This document shows positions 7,912 to 17,308 of a stretch of DNA of 64,000 nucleotides, in pieces. A program made the position numbers and the translations under genes. Location of the stretch: the NCBI RefSeq assembly GCF_028867965.1, contig NZ_JAPQNT010000008.1:1-64000 (forward strand), read 5' to 3'. Origin of the DNA: Flavobacterium sp. SUN046. Lineage in GTDB: Bacteria; Bacteroidota; Bacteroidia; Flavobacteriales; Flavobacteriaceae. The stretch's first letter is position 1. Each line of letters starts with the position of its first letter. The notes beneath the pieces were generated by a model, which was given only the letters and a program-made list of their open reading frames with translations, was not told the DNA's origin and searched no databases.

Positions 7912-10176
7912 ATGGCTTTTGATATTGAAATGATTAAAAAAGTTTATGGTACAATGGCAGAGCGTGTAGACAAAGCACGTGAGTTAGTTGGACGACCATT
8001 AACACTTTCTGAAAAGATTTTATATTCACACTTATGGGATTCATCTCCTTCGCAAGCATTCTCTAGAGGAAAAGATTATGTTGACTTCGCTCCAGATAGA
8101 GTAGCTTGTCAAGATGCAACGGCTCAAATGGCTTTATTGCAGTTCATGCATGCCGGAAAAAAGACAGTTGCTGTTCCAACAACAGTGCATTGTGATCACT
8201 TGATTCAAGCTAAAGTTGGTGCTACTACTGATTTGGCCGTGGCGAATTCACAATCTAAAGAAGTTTTCGATTTCTTATCGTCAGTTTCTAATAAATACGG
8301 AATTGGTTTTTGGAAACCAGGTTCAGGAATTATCCACCAAATTGTTTTAGAAAATTATGCATTTCCAGGTGGAATGATGATTGGTACCGATTCACATACA
8401 GTAAATGCTGGTGGATTAGGTATGTTGGCAATTGGTGTTGGTGGTGCCGATGCTGTAGATGTAATGTCAGGAATGTCTTGGGAATTAAAATTTCCGAAAC
8501 TTATTGGTGTTAAATTGACAGGTAAATTAAATGGTTGGACGGCTCCAAAAGACGTTATTCTAAAAGTAGCCGATATTCTTACTGTTAAAGGTGGAACTGG
8601 TGCTATTGTAGAATATTTTGGTGAAGGCGCAACTAACATGTCTTGTACCGGAAAAGGTACCATTTGTAATATGGGTGCCGAAATTGGTGCAACAACTTCT
8701 ACATTTGGTTACGATGATTCCATGAGACGATATTTAGCTTCAACTGGTCGTCAAGATGTTGTTGATGCAGCTGATAAAGTGGCTACCTATTTAACTGGTG
8801 ATGCTGAAGTTTATGCTAACCCAGAAACTTATTTTGATCAAGTTATCGAAATCAATTTGTCGGAATTAGAGCCACACATTAACGGACCATTTACTCCAGA
8901 TAGAGGAACTCCAGTTTCTAAAATGAAAGAAGAAGCGGCTAGAAATGGTTGGCCTTTAAAAGTGGAATGGGGTTTAATTGGTTCATGTACCAATTCGTCT
9001 TATGAAGATATGGCTCGCGCAGCATCAATTGTGCAACAAGCTGTTGATCATGGAATTACTCCAAAAGCTGAATTCGGAATCAATCCAGGTTCAGAGCAAA
9101 TTAGATATACAATAGAAAGAGACGGAATAATCGCAACTTTCGAGAAAATGGGAACCAAAGTATTTACCAATGCTTGCGGACCATGTATTGGACAATGGGA
9201 CAGAGCAGGAGCAGATAAAGGAGAAAAAAATACGATTGTTCATTCATTCAACAGAAATTTCTCTAAACGTGCTGACGGAAATCCAAATACTCATGCCTTT
9301 GTAACTTCGCCAGAAATGGTTGCTGCTTTAGCAATTTCAGGCGATTTGTCATTCAATCCTTTAACAGATACTTTATTGAATGATAATGGAGAAGCTGTAA
9401 AATTAAATCCGCCTCATGGTGATGAATTGCCAACAAGAGGATTTGCTGTTGATGACAACGGTTTTCAAGCTCCAGCAGCTGATGGTAGCGGAATTGTAGT
9501 TGCGGTTTCTGAAACTTCAGATCGTTTACAACTATTAGCTCCATTTAATGCTTGGGATGGAAAAAACATTACAGGCGCAAAATTATTAATCAAAGCTTTC
9601 GGAAAATGCACAACCGATCATATATCTATGGCTGGGCCATGGTTGCGTTTCCGCGGACATTTAGATAATATTTCTAATAACATGTTAATTGGTGCTGTTA
9701 ATGCTTATAACCAAGAAGCTAATAAAGTCAAAAATCAATTAACAGGTGAATATGCTGCTGTACCTGCTGTTGCAAGAGCATACAAAGCTGCTGGTGTGGC
9801 AAGTATTGTTGTTGGTGATCAAAATTATGGCGAAGGTTCATCTCGTGAACATGCCGCAATGGAACCACGTTTCTTAGGTGTAAAAGCGGTTTTAGTAAAA
9901 TCGTTTGCACGTATTCATGAAACGAATTTGAAAAAACAAGGAATGTTAGGATTAACTTTTGCAAATGAAGCGGATTATGATAAAATTCAAGAAGACGATA
10001 CTATCAATTTCTTAGATTTAACAGAATTTGCTCCAGCAAAACCACTAACATTAGAATTTGTTCACAAAGACGGTTCCAAAGATATTATTTTAGCTAATCA
10101 TACTTATAACGATTCTCAAATTGGATGGTTCAAAGCTGGTTCAGCATTGAATTTAATTGCAGCAGATAATGCATAA
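7912..10176 (+). CDS. Aconitate hydratase (mitochondrial-type aconitase)
   Basis: The enzyme interconverts citrate and isocitrate in the TCA cycle with a [4Fe-4S] cluster. The cluster ligands are visible as [11 protein letters not shown] and, further on, [10 protein letters not shown] with two cysteines. Other family blocks are [15 protein letters not shown], the swivel-domain [14 protein letters not shown] and [13 protein letters not shown]. The upstream frame reaches a TTG at 7879, but that codon lies inside the -7 box. The ATG at 7912 ([13 protein letters not shown]) gives 754 aa, the usual size for the mitochondrial-type enzyme. It is monocistronic, closed by a terminator at 10204. I give no symbol because naming of this type varies. 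Confidence 0.95.
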   Translation: MAFDIEMIKKVYGTMAERVDKARELVGRPLTLSEKILYSHLWDSSPSQAFSRGKDYVDFAPDRVACQDATAQMALLQFMHAGKKTVAVPTTVHCDHLIQAKVGATTDLAVANSQSKEVFDFLSSVSNKYGIGFWKPGSGIIHQIVLENYAFPGGMMIGTDSHTVNAGGLGMLAIGVGGADAVDVMSGMSWELKFPKLIGVKLTGKLNGWTAPKDVILKVADILTVKGGTGAIVEYFGEGATNMSCTGKGTICNMGAEIGATTSTFGYDDSMRRYLASTGRQDVVDAADKVATYLTGDAEVYANPETYFDQVIEINLSELEPHINGPFTPDRGTPVSKMKEEAARNGWPLKVEWGLIGSCTNSSYEDMARAASIVQQAVDHGITPKAEFGINPGSEQIRYTIERDGIIATFEKMGTKVFTNACGPCIGQWDRAGADKGEKNTIVHSFNRNFSKRADGNPNTHAFVTSPEMVAALAISGDLSFNPLTDTLLNDNGEAVKLNPPHGDELPTRGFAVDDNGFQAPAADGSGIVVAVSETSDRLQLLAPFNAWDGKNITGAKLLIKAFGKCTTDHISMAGPWLRFRGHLDNISNNMLIGAVNAYNQEANKVKNQLTGEYAAVPAVARAYKAAGVASIVVGDQNYGEGSSREHAAMEPRFLGVKAVLVKSFARIHETNLKKQGMLGLTFANEADYDKIQEDDTINFLDLTEFAPAKPLTLEFVHKDGSKDIILANHTYNDSQIGWFKAGSALNLIAADNA

Positions 10177-10203
10177 CTAAATTTAGAAAATAGTTTATAT
10201 TAA

Positions 10204-10232
10204 AAAACGCTCCTGTTAAAAGGAGCGTTTTA
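10204..10232 (+). terminator. Terminator after aconitase
   Basis: AAAACGCTCCT (10204-10214) pairs perfectly with 10221-10231 around GTTAAA. Symmetric A and T runs mean it can also serve the minus-strand gene ending at 10243. Confidence 0.88.
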
Positions 10233-10242
10233 AATTTATATC

Positions 10243-10659
10243 TTATTCATCACTATCAGCTATTGAAATTGTACTCGGTGTAATTGGATTTGGATTTTTA
10301 TAAACTTCGGTTAAACCAGATTTCCATTCAACCGATTCATAATGAAACTCTACCGAGGTTAATGTTCCTTTTATTTTTATTTTATAAGTTCCTTCAACTA
10401 CAGCGTCATTAGCAATTATTGTAATTTTTTCACCATCAATTGGAGACTTCTCTTTAAAATAATTATATACATTAACTGCAACTTCATCTTTAATTGTTGG
10501 CCTAGAATTAAAAGTACTGATAATTACAGTAGTACCATTTTTGTTTTTTACAATGTATTCTATTCCATTTTTGCCATAGTTGTAATCTTCTACTTTATTA
10601 CTTTTTTGACCAAAAGAGCAATAGGTAGTCAACAACATAAGAATAATAATTTTTCTCAT
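10243..10659 (-). CDS. Small secreted protein, paralogue of the next gene (138 aa)
   Basis: I do not recognise a named family. The protein has a signal peptide (MRKIIILMLLTTYCSFGQ) and a compact mature domain of about 120 residues rich in beta-type sequence. It shares a framework with the protein at 10921-11322: YGKNGIEYIV ... STFNS ... VYNYFK in the first half, and LTSVEFHYESVEWKSGLTE near the end, shown as LTSVEF and EWKSGLTE. The C-terminus carries a short extra tail (NPITPSTISIADSDE). A small periplasmic or secreted role is likely, function unknown. The gene stands 261 bp from its paralogue, and the terminator at 10866 separates the two transcripts. Confidence 0.75.
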   Translation of the reverse strand: MRKIIILMLLTTYCSFGQKSNKVEDYNYGKNGIEYIVKNKNGTTVIISTFNSRPTIKDEVAVNVYNYFKEKSPIDGEKITIIANDAVVEGTYKIKIKGTLTSVEFHYESVEWKSGLTEVYKNPNPITPSTISIADSDE

Positions 10660-10865
10660 AGTGTAGGTTAAGTTTGTAGATAGATTTGGGGAAAATACCT
10701 AGATTTTTAAATAAAGAACGTTCAATAGATTTGGGATTATAATATTACCTTTATTTCGGTTAAATAGCAAATAAAATCGTTGAAATACATAAAATATTAT
10801 TTTAAATATATATAAATCTTACAAAATAAATAATTCGCAAATGACATTCTATAAGTAACAACAAA

Positions 10866-10896
10866 AAAAACGCTTAGCATTGCGCTAAGCGTTTTT
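10866..10896 (-). terminator. Terminator after the second small secreted gene
   Basis: A 13-bp perfect stem (10866-10878 with 10884-10896) encloses a 5-nt loop, with A and T runs on either side. It ends the minus-strand transcript from 11322. Confidence 0.85.
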
Positions 10897-10920
10897 AATA
10901 TTTAAATATTTTACTTTTGG

Positions 10921-11322
10921 TTATCCTAACTTTTTACAAAACAATTCAGTTATTCCAGAGTTCCATTCTATTTTTTCGTAATAAAATTCTACTGCGGTAA
11001 GTCTTCCTTTTTTTGTAATTAAGCATTTCCCAGTAACTCTTGCATTATTTCCATCAATAATAACAACTTCATCTGGTGTAAAACAATTATTATCTTTATT
11101 GATTTTGTAATAATTATAAACCCTTTTTGCGATATCTTCTTTAAGTTCTAACTTAGAATTAAAAGTACTTACAATAATTGTTTCTTTAGAAGAAGTTACA
11201 ATTAGTTCCATCCCATTGTGACCGTATTTGTAGGTAATTGTTTTATCGTTTTCAGATTTTAGTTCTTGGCTAGAAACAAACTGAACAGCAAGCAGTATAA
11301 CACAAGCAATTATTTTTCTCAT
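10921..11322 (-). CDS. Small secreted protein, paralogue of the previous gene (133 aa)
   Basis: This is an unrecognised secreted protein with signal peptide MRKIIACVILLAVQFVSSQ. The mature part matches its neighbour at 10243-10659 in order and spacing: YGHNGMELIV, IIVSTFNSKLELKEDIAKRVYNYY (seen as STFNS and RVYNYY) and LTAVEFYYEKIEWNSGITE (LTAVEF, EWNSGITE). It differs by three cysteines, including a CF and a C close to GKCLI, absent from the paralogue. Tandem duplication is the simplest history. The function is unknown; the size and signal peptide suggest a periplasmic or secreted binding domain. Confidence 0.75.
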   Translation of the reverse strand: MRKIIACVILLAVQFVSSQELKSENDKTITYKYGHNGMELIVTSSKETIIVSTFNSKLELKEDIAKRVYNYYKINKDNNCFTPDEVVIIDGNNARVTGKCLITKKGRLTAVEFYYEKIEWNSGITELFCKKLG

Positions 11323-11414
11323 ACAGTAGTTTGGGTTTGAACCATTAATTTGCTAAAATATAAAAGTTTTTCAATTAATTAACCTTTCTAATAGATATTA
11401 ATCAAATCTTAATA

Positions 11415-11451
11415 AAAAAGTCTGTTCATTTATTAGATGAACAGACTTTTT
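11415..11451 (-). terminator. Terminator after GAPDH
   Basis: A 15-bp stem (11415-11429 with 11437-11451, core GTCTGTTCAT) sits about 20 bp beyond the GAPDH stop codon. It carries flanking A and T runs. Confidence 0.88.
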
Positions 11452-11471
11452 ATTTGAATTAATAAAAACAA

Positions 11472-12920
11472 TTAATAATAAGTGTATCGTCTAACTTTTG
11501 CTATATATTTTGCCAATCGAATTACTTGATGGCTGTAACCGTATTCATTGTCGTACCAAATATAAAGGACAATATTTTTTCCGTCACCAGAAACGATTGT
11601 TGCGTTACTATCATAAATTGCAGGTGCAGAAGTTCCAACAATATCCGATGAAACCAATTCGTTATTCAAAGAATATTTAATTTGTTCAACAAGTTCGCCT
11701 TCAAGTGCATAATGTCTCATGATTTCATTAATTTCGGCAACTGAAGTTGTTTTGTTCACTTCTAAATTCAAAACCACTAAGGAACCATTCGGCACAGGAA
11801 CACGAATAGCATTTGAAGTTAATTTTCCAGCTAAACTTGGTAATGCCTTTGCAACAGCACTACCAGCACCAGTTTCGGTAATTACCATATTTAGAGCTGC
11901 AGCACGACCACGACGGTATTTTTTGTGCATATTGTCAACTAAATTTTGGTCATTTGTGTAAGCATGAATCGTTTCTAAATGACCTTTTACAACGCCAAGT
12001 GTGTTTTCAACAGCTTTCAAAATTGGAGTAATCGCATTAGTTGTACAAGATGCAGCCGAAAAAATGTTTACTTCATCTGGATTGAATTCATTATGGTTTA
12101 CGCCATAAACGATATTCGGAATTCCTTTTCCTGGTGCAGTCAACAATACTTTGTGAACTCCTTTAGAAACTAAATGACGTTGCAACGCTTCTTCATTTGT
12201 AAAAACACCAGTATTATCAATTACTAAAGCATCTTCAATTCCATAAGTTGTATAGTCAATTTCTTCGGGCGAATTTGCTGTAATAATATGAACGGTTGTT
12301 CCATTTATAATCAAAGCATTATTTTCAGTATCGGCAGAAACCGAACCTTCAAAATCACCATGAACCGAATCATAACGCAATAATGAAGCTCTTTTTTCTA
12401 ATGATTGTGCATCATTTCTATCACGAGTTACAATGGCTCTTAATCGAAGTTGTTGTCCTTTACCAATTTTACTCATCATTTCACGCGCCAACAAGCGACC
12501 AATTCGCCCAAATCCGTATAGAACAACATCTTTAGGTTTGATTTCTTGCGATTTTTTTGCGCCTTTTAATTTGTCAATTACAAATGCTCTTGCATCGTGG
12601 TATTTGTTGTCTTCCAAATGATATTCGTAAGTCAATTTACCAATGTCAATTCGTGATGGTGGCAAATCTAAATTCATGATTGCATTTGCAATTTCAACGG
12701 TATCAAAGACATTAATTGGTTTTTGTACAAATTCGCCAGCATATTCATGCAAATTGATAATATCACTTACATTTCTATCAATTAATTGATTTCTAAAAAG
12801 TACCAATTCAATCGATTTATCATACCATAAATCACTGATAATTTTAATAAATTCGACTCCAGCTTTTCTACGGTCGGCTTGAAATGCAAGTTCTTTTTCG
12901 TATAATTTGTTGTTGTTCAT
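11472..12920 (-). CDS. gap: Glyceraldehyde-3-phosphate dehydrogenase, long form
   Basis: The enzyme oxidises glyceraldehyde-3-phosphate with NAD(P)+ and phosphate in glycolysis. The Rossmann motif is VVLYGFGRIGRLLARE (from residue ~132), the catalytic cysteine lies in AASCTTNA, and TETGAGSAVAKALPSL and WYDNEYGYSHQV follow. At 482 aa it is about 145 residues longer than the classic enzyme. Residues 1-130 form an extra helical, charged N-terminal region with no motif that I recognise. Long GAPDH forms of this kind occur in Bacteroidota, so this is probably native rather than a fusion artefact. The gene is monocistronic, with a TACTTTTG box upstream at 12992. Confidence 0.93.
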   Translation of the reverse strand: MNNNKLYEKELAFQADRRKAGVEFIKIISDLWYDKSIELVLFRNQLIDRNVSDIINLHEYAGEFVQKPINVFDTVEIANAIMNLDLPPSRIDIGKLTYEYHLEDNKYHDARAFVIDKLKGAKKSQEIKPKDVVLYGFGRIGRLLAREMMSKIGKGQQLRLRAIVTRDRNDAQSLEKRASLLRYDSVHGDFEGSVSADTENNALIINGTTVHIITANSPEEIDYTTYGIEDALVIDNTGVFTNEEALQRHLVSKGVHKVLLTAPGKGIPNIVYGVNHNEFNPDEVNIFSAASCTTNAITPILKAVENTLGVVKGHLETIHAYTNDQNLVDNMHKKYRRGRAAALNMVITETGAGSAVAKALPSLAGKLTSNAIRVPVPNGSLVVLNLEVNKTTSVAEINEIMRHYALEGELVEQIKYSLNNELVSSDIVGTSAPAIYDSNATIVSGDGKNIVLYIWYDNEYGYSHQVIRLAKYIAKVRRYTYY

Positions 12921-12991
12921 TGGAAAAAAAATAAGTTAAGTTGTGTGTTGTTTAATCTAAAATTAATTCAGATTCTTTTTTAATTTCGGTG

Positions 12992-12999
12992 CAAAAGTA
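12992..12999 (-). promoter_or_regulatory. -7 box for GAPDH
   Basis: The minus strand reads TACTTTTG, a full match to TAnnTTTG, about 70 bp before the start codon. No TTG is found at the proper distance. Confidence 0.4.
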
Positions 13000-13049
13000 A
13001 TCAACTATAACGTTTTCGTATAATTATTTATAACTTTTTTTTTATAAAA

Positions 13050-13079
13050 AAAACCATCTTGAAATTTCAAGATGGTTTT
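13050..13079 (-). terminator. Terminator after the HtrA protease
   Basis: A 30-bp perfect palindrome (core CCATCTTGAAATTTCAAGATGG in two halves around AATT) with A and T ends lies 22 bp beyond the protease stop codon. Confidence 0.85.
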
Positions 13080-13101
13080 CCAACACATTATTAACCAATT
13101 T

Positions 13102-14493
13102 TTAAATGATGATTCTAATTATTTGTCCCATTTTATTAATCATTTCAATATTAACACTTTGATTTTCGTCTTTGTCATCGGCTAATTTTGTTACAGTTTC
13201 AATATCGGTAGCTTTTGCGCCATCAATAGTAAGTATGATATTTCCGCTTAATTCATTTTCATAAGGTTTCAATCGGTCGTTGTTGACTTCTTTGATTTTT
13301 ACACCATAATCTATTTTGAATTTTTTCTTGTCAGAAGCATCTATGTTTTCTAATTCTAAACCTTTAAAATCAGTATTTATAACATCATTTTTCACTAAGT
13401 TAACTGGAATTACTTGATTTTTCCCATCACGAATTACAGTAACTTGCACTTTATCGTTCGGACGTTTTGTACTAATATATCCAGTCAATTCTGGATATGT
13501 TGAAATAGCTTGATTGTCTAATTTTACAATGACGTCACCTTTTTTCAAGCCAGCTTTTTCAGCACCAGAATTTTTAATTACGCTTGAAACATAATAACCT
13601 TGTGTTTGTTTGATGCCTAATTCTTTAGAAGTTGGACCATTCAATTCATTACCAACAACACCAAGAACGCCGCGTTGCACATTTCCGAATTCCATAATAT
13701 CTTCAATGATTTTGCGAGTAATATTCGACGGAATTGCAAACGAATAACCAGTATAACTTCCGGTTGGAGAAGAAATCATCGTATTAATTCCAATTAATTC
13801 ACCACGAGTATTTACCAACGCGCCACCAGAATTTCCTGGATTAACAGCAGCATCGGTTTGAATAAATGACTGAATTCCGTTGGTGTCTAAATTTCTAGCT
13901 TTCGCAGAAACAATTCCAGCGGTAACTGTTGACGTTAAATTGTATGGATTTCCAACTGCCAAAACCCATTCGCCAATTTTTACTTGATCAGAATCGGCAA
14001 AAGTTGAATAAGGTAATTTTTCATCAGCATCAATTTTTAATAAAGCAATGTCCATTTTAGAATCGGTTCCAATCAATTTTGCTTTGTATACTTTTTTGTT
14101 GTTTAAAGTCACTTCTAAATCAGATGCATCTTTAATAACGTGGTTGTTAGTAACAATATAACCATCTTCGGAAATAATTACGCCCGAGCCAGTCCCTACT
14201 TGTTCTTGTTGCTGACTTCCGCCACGCGAACCATAAAAGAATTCCATAATTGGGTTGTAAACCGTTCTTGTAGAAACATTTTTTACGTGAACTACCGTAT
14301 GAATAGATTTATCGGCTGCAGCGGTAAAATCAATATTTTCAGCACCCATTCCAACCGTTTTTCCATAATAACTTGGAGCTTCGGTTACAATAGAATTTTT
14401 GCCAAAATCCTTTTCGATAAATAATTTGTAAGCACCTAGCGTAGTTGCTCCGCTTAACAAAGACACTAAAAATAAACTTGATAATCGTTTCAT
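13102..14493 (-). CDS. htrA: HtrA/DegP-type periplasmic serine protease
   Basis: This 463-residue envelope protease starts with a hydrophobic export segment (LSSLFLVSLLSGATTLGAYK). The trypsin-like domain has the triad His in IVTNNHVIKDASD, Asp in SKMDIALLKI and Ser in NPGNSGGAL. A PDZ domain follows (GYYVSSVIKNSGAEKAGLKKGDVIVKL, seen as GYYVSSVIKNSG and KKGDVIVKLD), then a degenerate second PDZ near the C-terminus (LSGNIILTIDG). The family degrades or refolds misfolded periplasmic proteins. A glycine/glutamine stretch (GGSQQQEQ) near residue 92 corresponds to the LA loop. It is divergent from dapF; a TAATTTTG box 30 bp before its ATG may be its promoter. Confidence 0.93.
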   Translation of the reverse strand: MKRLSSLFLVSLLSGATTLGAYKLFIEKDFGKNSIVTEAPSYYGKTVGMGAENIDFTAAADKSIHTVVHVKNVSTRTVYNPIMEFFYGSRGGSQQQEQVGTGSGVIISEDGYIVTNNHVIKDASDLEVTLNNKKVYKAKLIGTDSKMDIALLKIDADEKLPYSTFADSDQVKIGEWVLAVGNPYNLTSTVTAGIVSAKARNLDTNGIQSFIQTDAAVNPGNSGGALVNTRGELIGINTMISSPTGSYTGYSFAIPSNITRKIIEDIMEFGNVQRGVLGVVGNELNGPTSKELGIKQTQGYYVSSVIKNSGAEKAGLKKGDVIVKLDNQAISTYPELTGYISTKRPNDKVQVTVIRDGKNQVIPVNLVKNDVINTDFKGLELENIDASDKKKFKIDYGVKIKEVNNDRLKPYENELSGNIILTIDGAKATDIETVTKLADDKDENQSVNIEMINKMGQIIRIII

Positions 14494-14522
14494 ATTTATT
14501 ACTATATTAAATTATTTAACAT

Positions 14523-14530
14523 CAAAATTA
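14523..14530 (-). promoter_or_regulatory. Possible -7 box for the HtrA gene
   Basis: The minus strand reads TAATTTTG, matching TAnnTTTG, 29 bp before the ATG at 14493. No -33 TTG is visible. Confidence 0.35.
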
Positions 14531-14599
14531 ATGATTTATTATTTTCGAAAAAATGCTTTAACGCACGTTTAACAATCTTTAACGTATCATTAATATTTG

Positions 14600-14607
14600 T
14601 ACTTTTG
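14600..14607 (+). promoter_or_regulatory. -7 box for the dapF operon
   Basis: TACTTTTG lies 47 bp before the dapF ATG. The -33 position holds TTT instead of TTG. It shares the intergenic gap with the divergent HtrA promoter. Confidence 0.45.
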
Positions 14608-14654
14608 CGAGGAACGAAGCAATCTTCTTTTGCTTTTGATAAATTTGTTATAGT

Positions 14655-15455
14655 ATGCAAATAAAATTTCACAAATACCAAGGAACCGGAAACGACTTCG
14701 TGATGATTGACAATCGAGAAGGATTTTTTCCAAAAGAGAATACTCAATTAATTGAAAAATTATGCGACCGACGTTTCGGAATAGGTGCAGACGGATTGAT
14801 ATTGTTGGAAAATGATGCGGCTACCGATTTCAAAATGGTGTATTACAACTCTGATGGAAACGAAAGTTCAATGTGTGGAAACGGCGGACGATGTTTAGTA
14901 GCTTTCGCCAAAAGTTTGAATGTTATAAATAGCAAGGCAAATTTCATTGCTACAGATGGATTACATCAAGCCGATATTTTAGAAAGCGGAATAATATCTT
15001 TACAAATGAAAGATGTAAATGATGTGAAAATTTATACTGATTATGTTTTTTTAAATACTGGTTCGCCACATCACGTTATGCTTGTGGATGATTTGAATAA
15101 TTTTGATGTTAAATCTAATGGAGCTGCAATTCGATATTCTGATTTGTATGGAAAAACAGGTAGTAATGTGAATTTTGTGAATCAATTGTTTTTGCGAGAT
15201 TCGAAGCAATCTAATCATTTTCGATTAAGAACTTACGAACGTGGAGTAGAAGATGAAACGTTATCTTGTGGAACAGGAGCTACTGCAACCGCTATTGCCA
15301 TGAACGCTCTTGGAAAAACCAATTCCAATGTAATAAATCTTGATGTTGAAGGCGGAACATTAAAAGTTTCATTTGACAAAAAAGGAACCGACTATTTCAA
15401 TGTTTACTTAGAAGGAAAAGCTGAATTTGTTTTTGAAGGAATAATTGAGGTATAA
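14655..15455 (+). CDS. dapF: Diaminopimelate epimerase
   Basis: This cofactor-free racemase converts LL- to meso-diaminopimelate, needed for lysine and for peptidoglycan cross-links. The two catalytic cysteines are visible in MCGNGGRC (about residue 75) and LSCGTGATA (about residue 213). Other family blocks are YQGTGNDFVMID at the N-terminus and GSPHHVML. The length of 266 aa is normal. It is the first gene of a tight cluster: a GNAT gene begins 2 bp after its stop and mltG follows 11 bp later, so a cell-wall transcript is likely. Confidence 0.96.
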   Translation: MQIKFHKYQGTGNDFVMIDNREGFFPKENTQLIEKLCDRRFGIGADGLILLENDAATDFKMVYYNSDGNESSMCGNGGRCLVAFAKSLNVINSKANFIATDGLHQADILESGIISLQMKDVNDVKIYTDYVFLNTGSPHHVMLVDDLNNFDVKSNGAAIRYSDLYGKTGSNVNFVNQLFLRDSKQSNHFRLRTYERGVEDETLSCGTGATATAIAMNALGKTNSNVINLDVEGGTLKVSFDKKGTDYFNVYLEGKAEFVFEGIIEV

Positions 15456-15457
15456 GT

Positions 15458-15991
15458 ATGATTACTTTAAAAGGAAATAATATAAGTTTAAGAGCATTAG
15501 AACCCGAAGATTTAGAGTTTATCTATCACATAGAAAACGACGAAAACATTTGGGAAGTAAGCAATACACAAACTCCGTACAGCAAATTTTTAATTCATCA
15601 GTATCTCGAAAATGCCCATCAGGATATTTATGAAGCCAAACAATTGCGATTGGCTATTTGTAAAAACGATTCGAGAAATCCAATTGGACTAATAGACTTA
15701 TTCGATTTTGATCCAAAAAATAATCGCGCTGGAATCGGAATAGTAATCCAAAATGAAATCGATAGAACGCAAGGTTTCGGAAAAGAAGCATTGGGTTTAC
15801 TGATAGATTATTCGTTTAATCAATTGCAATTGCACCAACTTTATGCAAATATTGGCATTGATAATGTTTCAAGTATAAACCTTTTTGCTACTTTTGGTTT
15901 TCAGAAAATTGGCATCAAAAAAGATTGGATTTATTTCAATAATTCCTACCACGACGAAGCCATTTATCAATTAATTAATCACCAACATTAA
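15458..15991 (+). CDS. GNAT N-acetyltransferase of the RimJ/RimL type
   Basis: The 177-residue protein begins ITLKGNNISLRALEPEDLEF, the typical RimJ/RimL-like start. The acetyl-CoA segment is IVIQNEIDRTQGFGKEALGLL (seen as IDRTQGFGKEAL), followed by LHQLYANIGIDN and SINLFATFGFQKIG. The family acetylates N-terminal amino groups of ribosomal proteins, or small molecules and antibiotics; the substrate here is unknown. It starts 2 bp after dapF and ends 11 bp before mltG, so it is translated from the same mRNA. A role in the cell wall is only suggested by that position. Confidence 0.88.
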   Translation: MITLKGNNISLRALEPEDLEFIYHIENDENIWEVSNTQTPYSKFLIHQYLENAHQDIYEAKQLRLAICKNDSRNPIGLIDLFDFDPKNNRAGIGIVIQNEIDRTQGFGKEALGLLIDYSFNQLQLHQLYANIGIDNVSSINLFATFGFQKIGIKKDWIYFNNSYHDEAIYQLINHQH

Positions 15992-16002
15992 AATAAAATC
16001 AA

Positions 16003-17037
16003 TTGAATAAGAAATTAAAAACCATTTTAGGAATAGGAGCAGGGTTATTTTTCATAGCCGCTATTTTTGGATATGTGAAGTTTTTCTCGAATAATACTAC
16101 TATTTCTAAACCAGAATTGTATGTAACTGTTCCAACAGGTTCAATCTACGAAGATGTCAAAAAAATCATATCGCCTTATGTTGCAAGTATGAGCGGATTT
16201 GAAATGATGGCAAGTCTTCGAAAATACAATTCAAATGTAAAACCAGGTCGTTTTTTAATCAAAAAAGGAATGGGAAATTTTGCTTTAGTAGCTTCATTAC
16301 GAAAAAATGCTCCAGTAAAATTGGCTTTTAATAATCAAGAACGATTGGAAGATTTGTGTGTAAGATTCAGTTCTCAAATAGAACCAGATACTACAAAATT
16401 ACTTGCTGCTTTTAGAGATTCCATTTTTTTAAAGCACAACGGATTTACCAAAGAAAATGTGATTGCAATGTTTATTCCGAATTCGTATGAGTTTTATTGG
16501 AATACATCTGCAGAGAAATTTCGTGATAAAATGCTTTCAGAATACAAGAATTTTTGGAATAAAGAGCGTTTGGCGAAAGCAGAAAAATTAGGATTGACTC
16601 CAGTTCAAGTAATTACATTAGCATCAATTGTGCACAAAGAAACCGTGAAAACAGATGAACGTCCTAAAGTTGCCAAAGTATATTTGAATAGATTAGAACA
16701 AGGAATGCCGTTGCAAGCTGATCCAACTGTAATTTATTCCTTAAAATTACGTGATAACGATTTCAATCAAGTAATCAAACGTGTTCTATATAATGATTTG
16801 ACAATCAGTTCACCTTACAATACTTATGTAAATATTGGTTTGCCTCCAGGTCCAATTGCGCTTCCAGATATTTCTGCTATTGATGCAGTTTTGAATCCAG
16901 ATAATAACGATTATATTTATTTCTGCGCTAGTGTTGAACGATTTGGATACCATGAATTTGCGTCAACTTATGCGCAACATCAAGTGAATGCTAAAAAATA
17001 TGCCGATTGGTTGAATACTACTGGAACTAATAGATAA
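16003..17037 (+). CDS. mltG: Endolytic murein transglycosylase MltG
   Basis: This 344-residue inner-membrane protein has one N-terminal helix (LKTILGIGAGLFFIAAIFGYVKF, seen as ILGIGAGLFFIAAIFGY) and a periplasmic YceG/MltG domain. The catalytic glutamate lies in ASIVHKET, followed by AKVYLNRLEQGMPLQADPTV (seen as VYLNRL and LQADPTV) and NTYVNIGLPPGPI. MltG cuts nascent glycan strands and sets their length. The start codon appears to be TTG at 16003: no ATG occurs before residue ~60, and a later start would lose the membrane helix. It is the third gene of the dapF cluster. Confidence 0.93.
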   Translation: MNKKLKTILGIGAGLFFIAAIFGYVKFFSNNTTISKPELYVTVPTGSIYEDVKKIISPYVASMSGFEMMASLRKYNSNVKPGRFLIKKGMGNFALVASLRKNAPVKLAFNNQERLEDLCVRFSSQIEPDTTKLLAAFRDSIFLKHNGFTKENVIAMFIPNSYEFYWNTSAEKFRDKMLSEYKNFWNKERLAKAEKLGLTPVQVITLASIVHKETVKTDERPKVAKVYLNRLEQGMPLQADPTVIYSLKLRDNDFNQVIKRVLYNDLTISSPYNTYVNIGLPPGPIALPDISAIDAVLNPDNNDYIYFCASVERFGYHEFASTYAQHQVNAKKYADWLNTTGTNR

Positions 17038-17074
17038 ATTTTAGTATTTAGGTAATGTATTTATAAATATTTAC

Positions 17075-17082
17075 TAAATTTG
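17075..17082 (+). promoter_or_regulatory. -7 box for the toxin-antitoxin pair
   Basis: TAAATTTG, 16 bp before the ATG at 17099. No TTG is visible at the -33 position, so confidence is limited. Confidence 0.4.
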
Positions 17083-17098
17083 ATAGAAATAGAATAGT

Positions 17099-17308
17099 AT
17101 GAGTACAATAGAAATTAAAAATGAGCTTCATCAAATTATTGATAATAGTAATCCAACTATTGTTCAAAATTTTTATGATATGATTAAAGGATTTCTCAAA
17201 AATTCAGAAGAAAGCACTATGATTTTAGAATCAGAAGACGATATTAATTCTAGCAAAATTCATAGCCAAGATGATGTTGTTAAAATAATTAAAAGTTGGA
17301 AAGAATAA
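17099..17308 (+). CDS. Putative antitoxin of a RelE/ParE-type module (69 aa)
   Basis: This 69-residue acidic helical protein (EIKNELHQIIDNSN ... FYDMIKGFL) ends in DDVVKIIKSWKE. The gene runs 13 bp into the following toxin-like gene, the classic layout of a type II toxin-antitoxin pair in which the antitoxin comes first. The N-terminal half is a likely dimerisation helix pair and the polar C-terminal part the likely toxin-binding segment. No standard DNA-binding fold is obvious, so the family name is left open. Function is inferred from the neighbour and gene order, not from direct similarity. Confidence 0.6.
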   Translation: MSTIEIKNELHQIIDNSNPTIVQNFYDMIKGFLKNSEESTMILESEDDINSSKIHSQDDVVKIIKSWKE

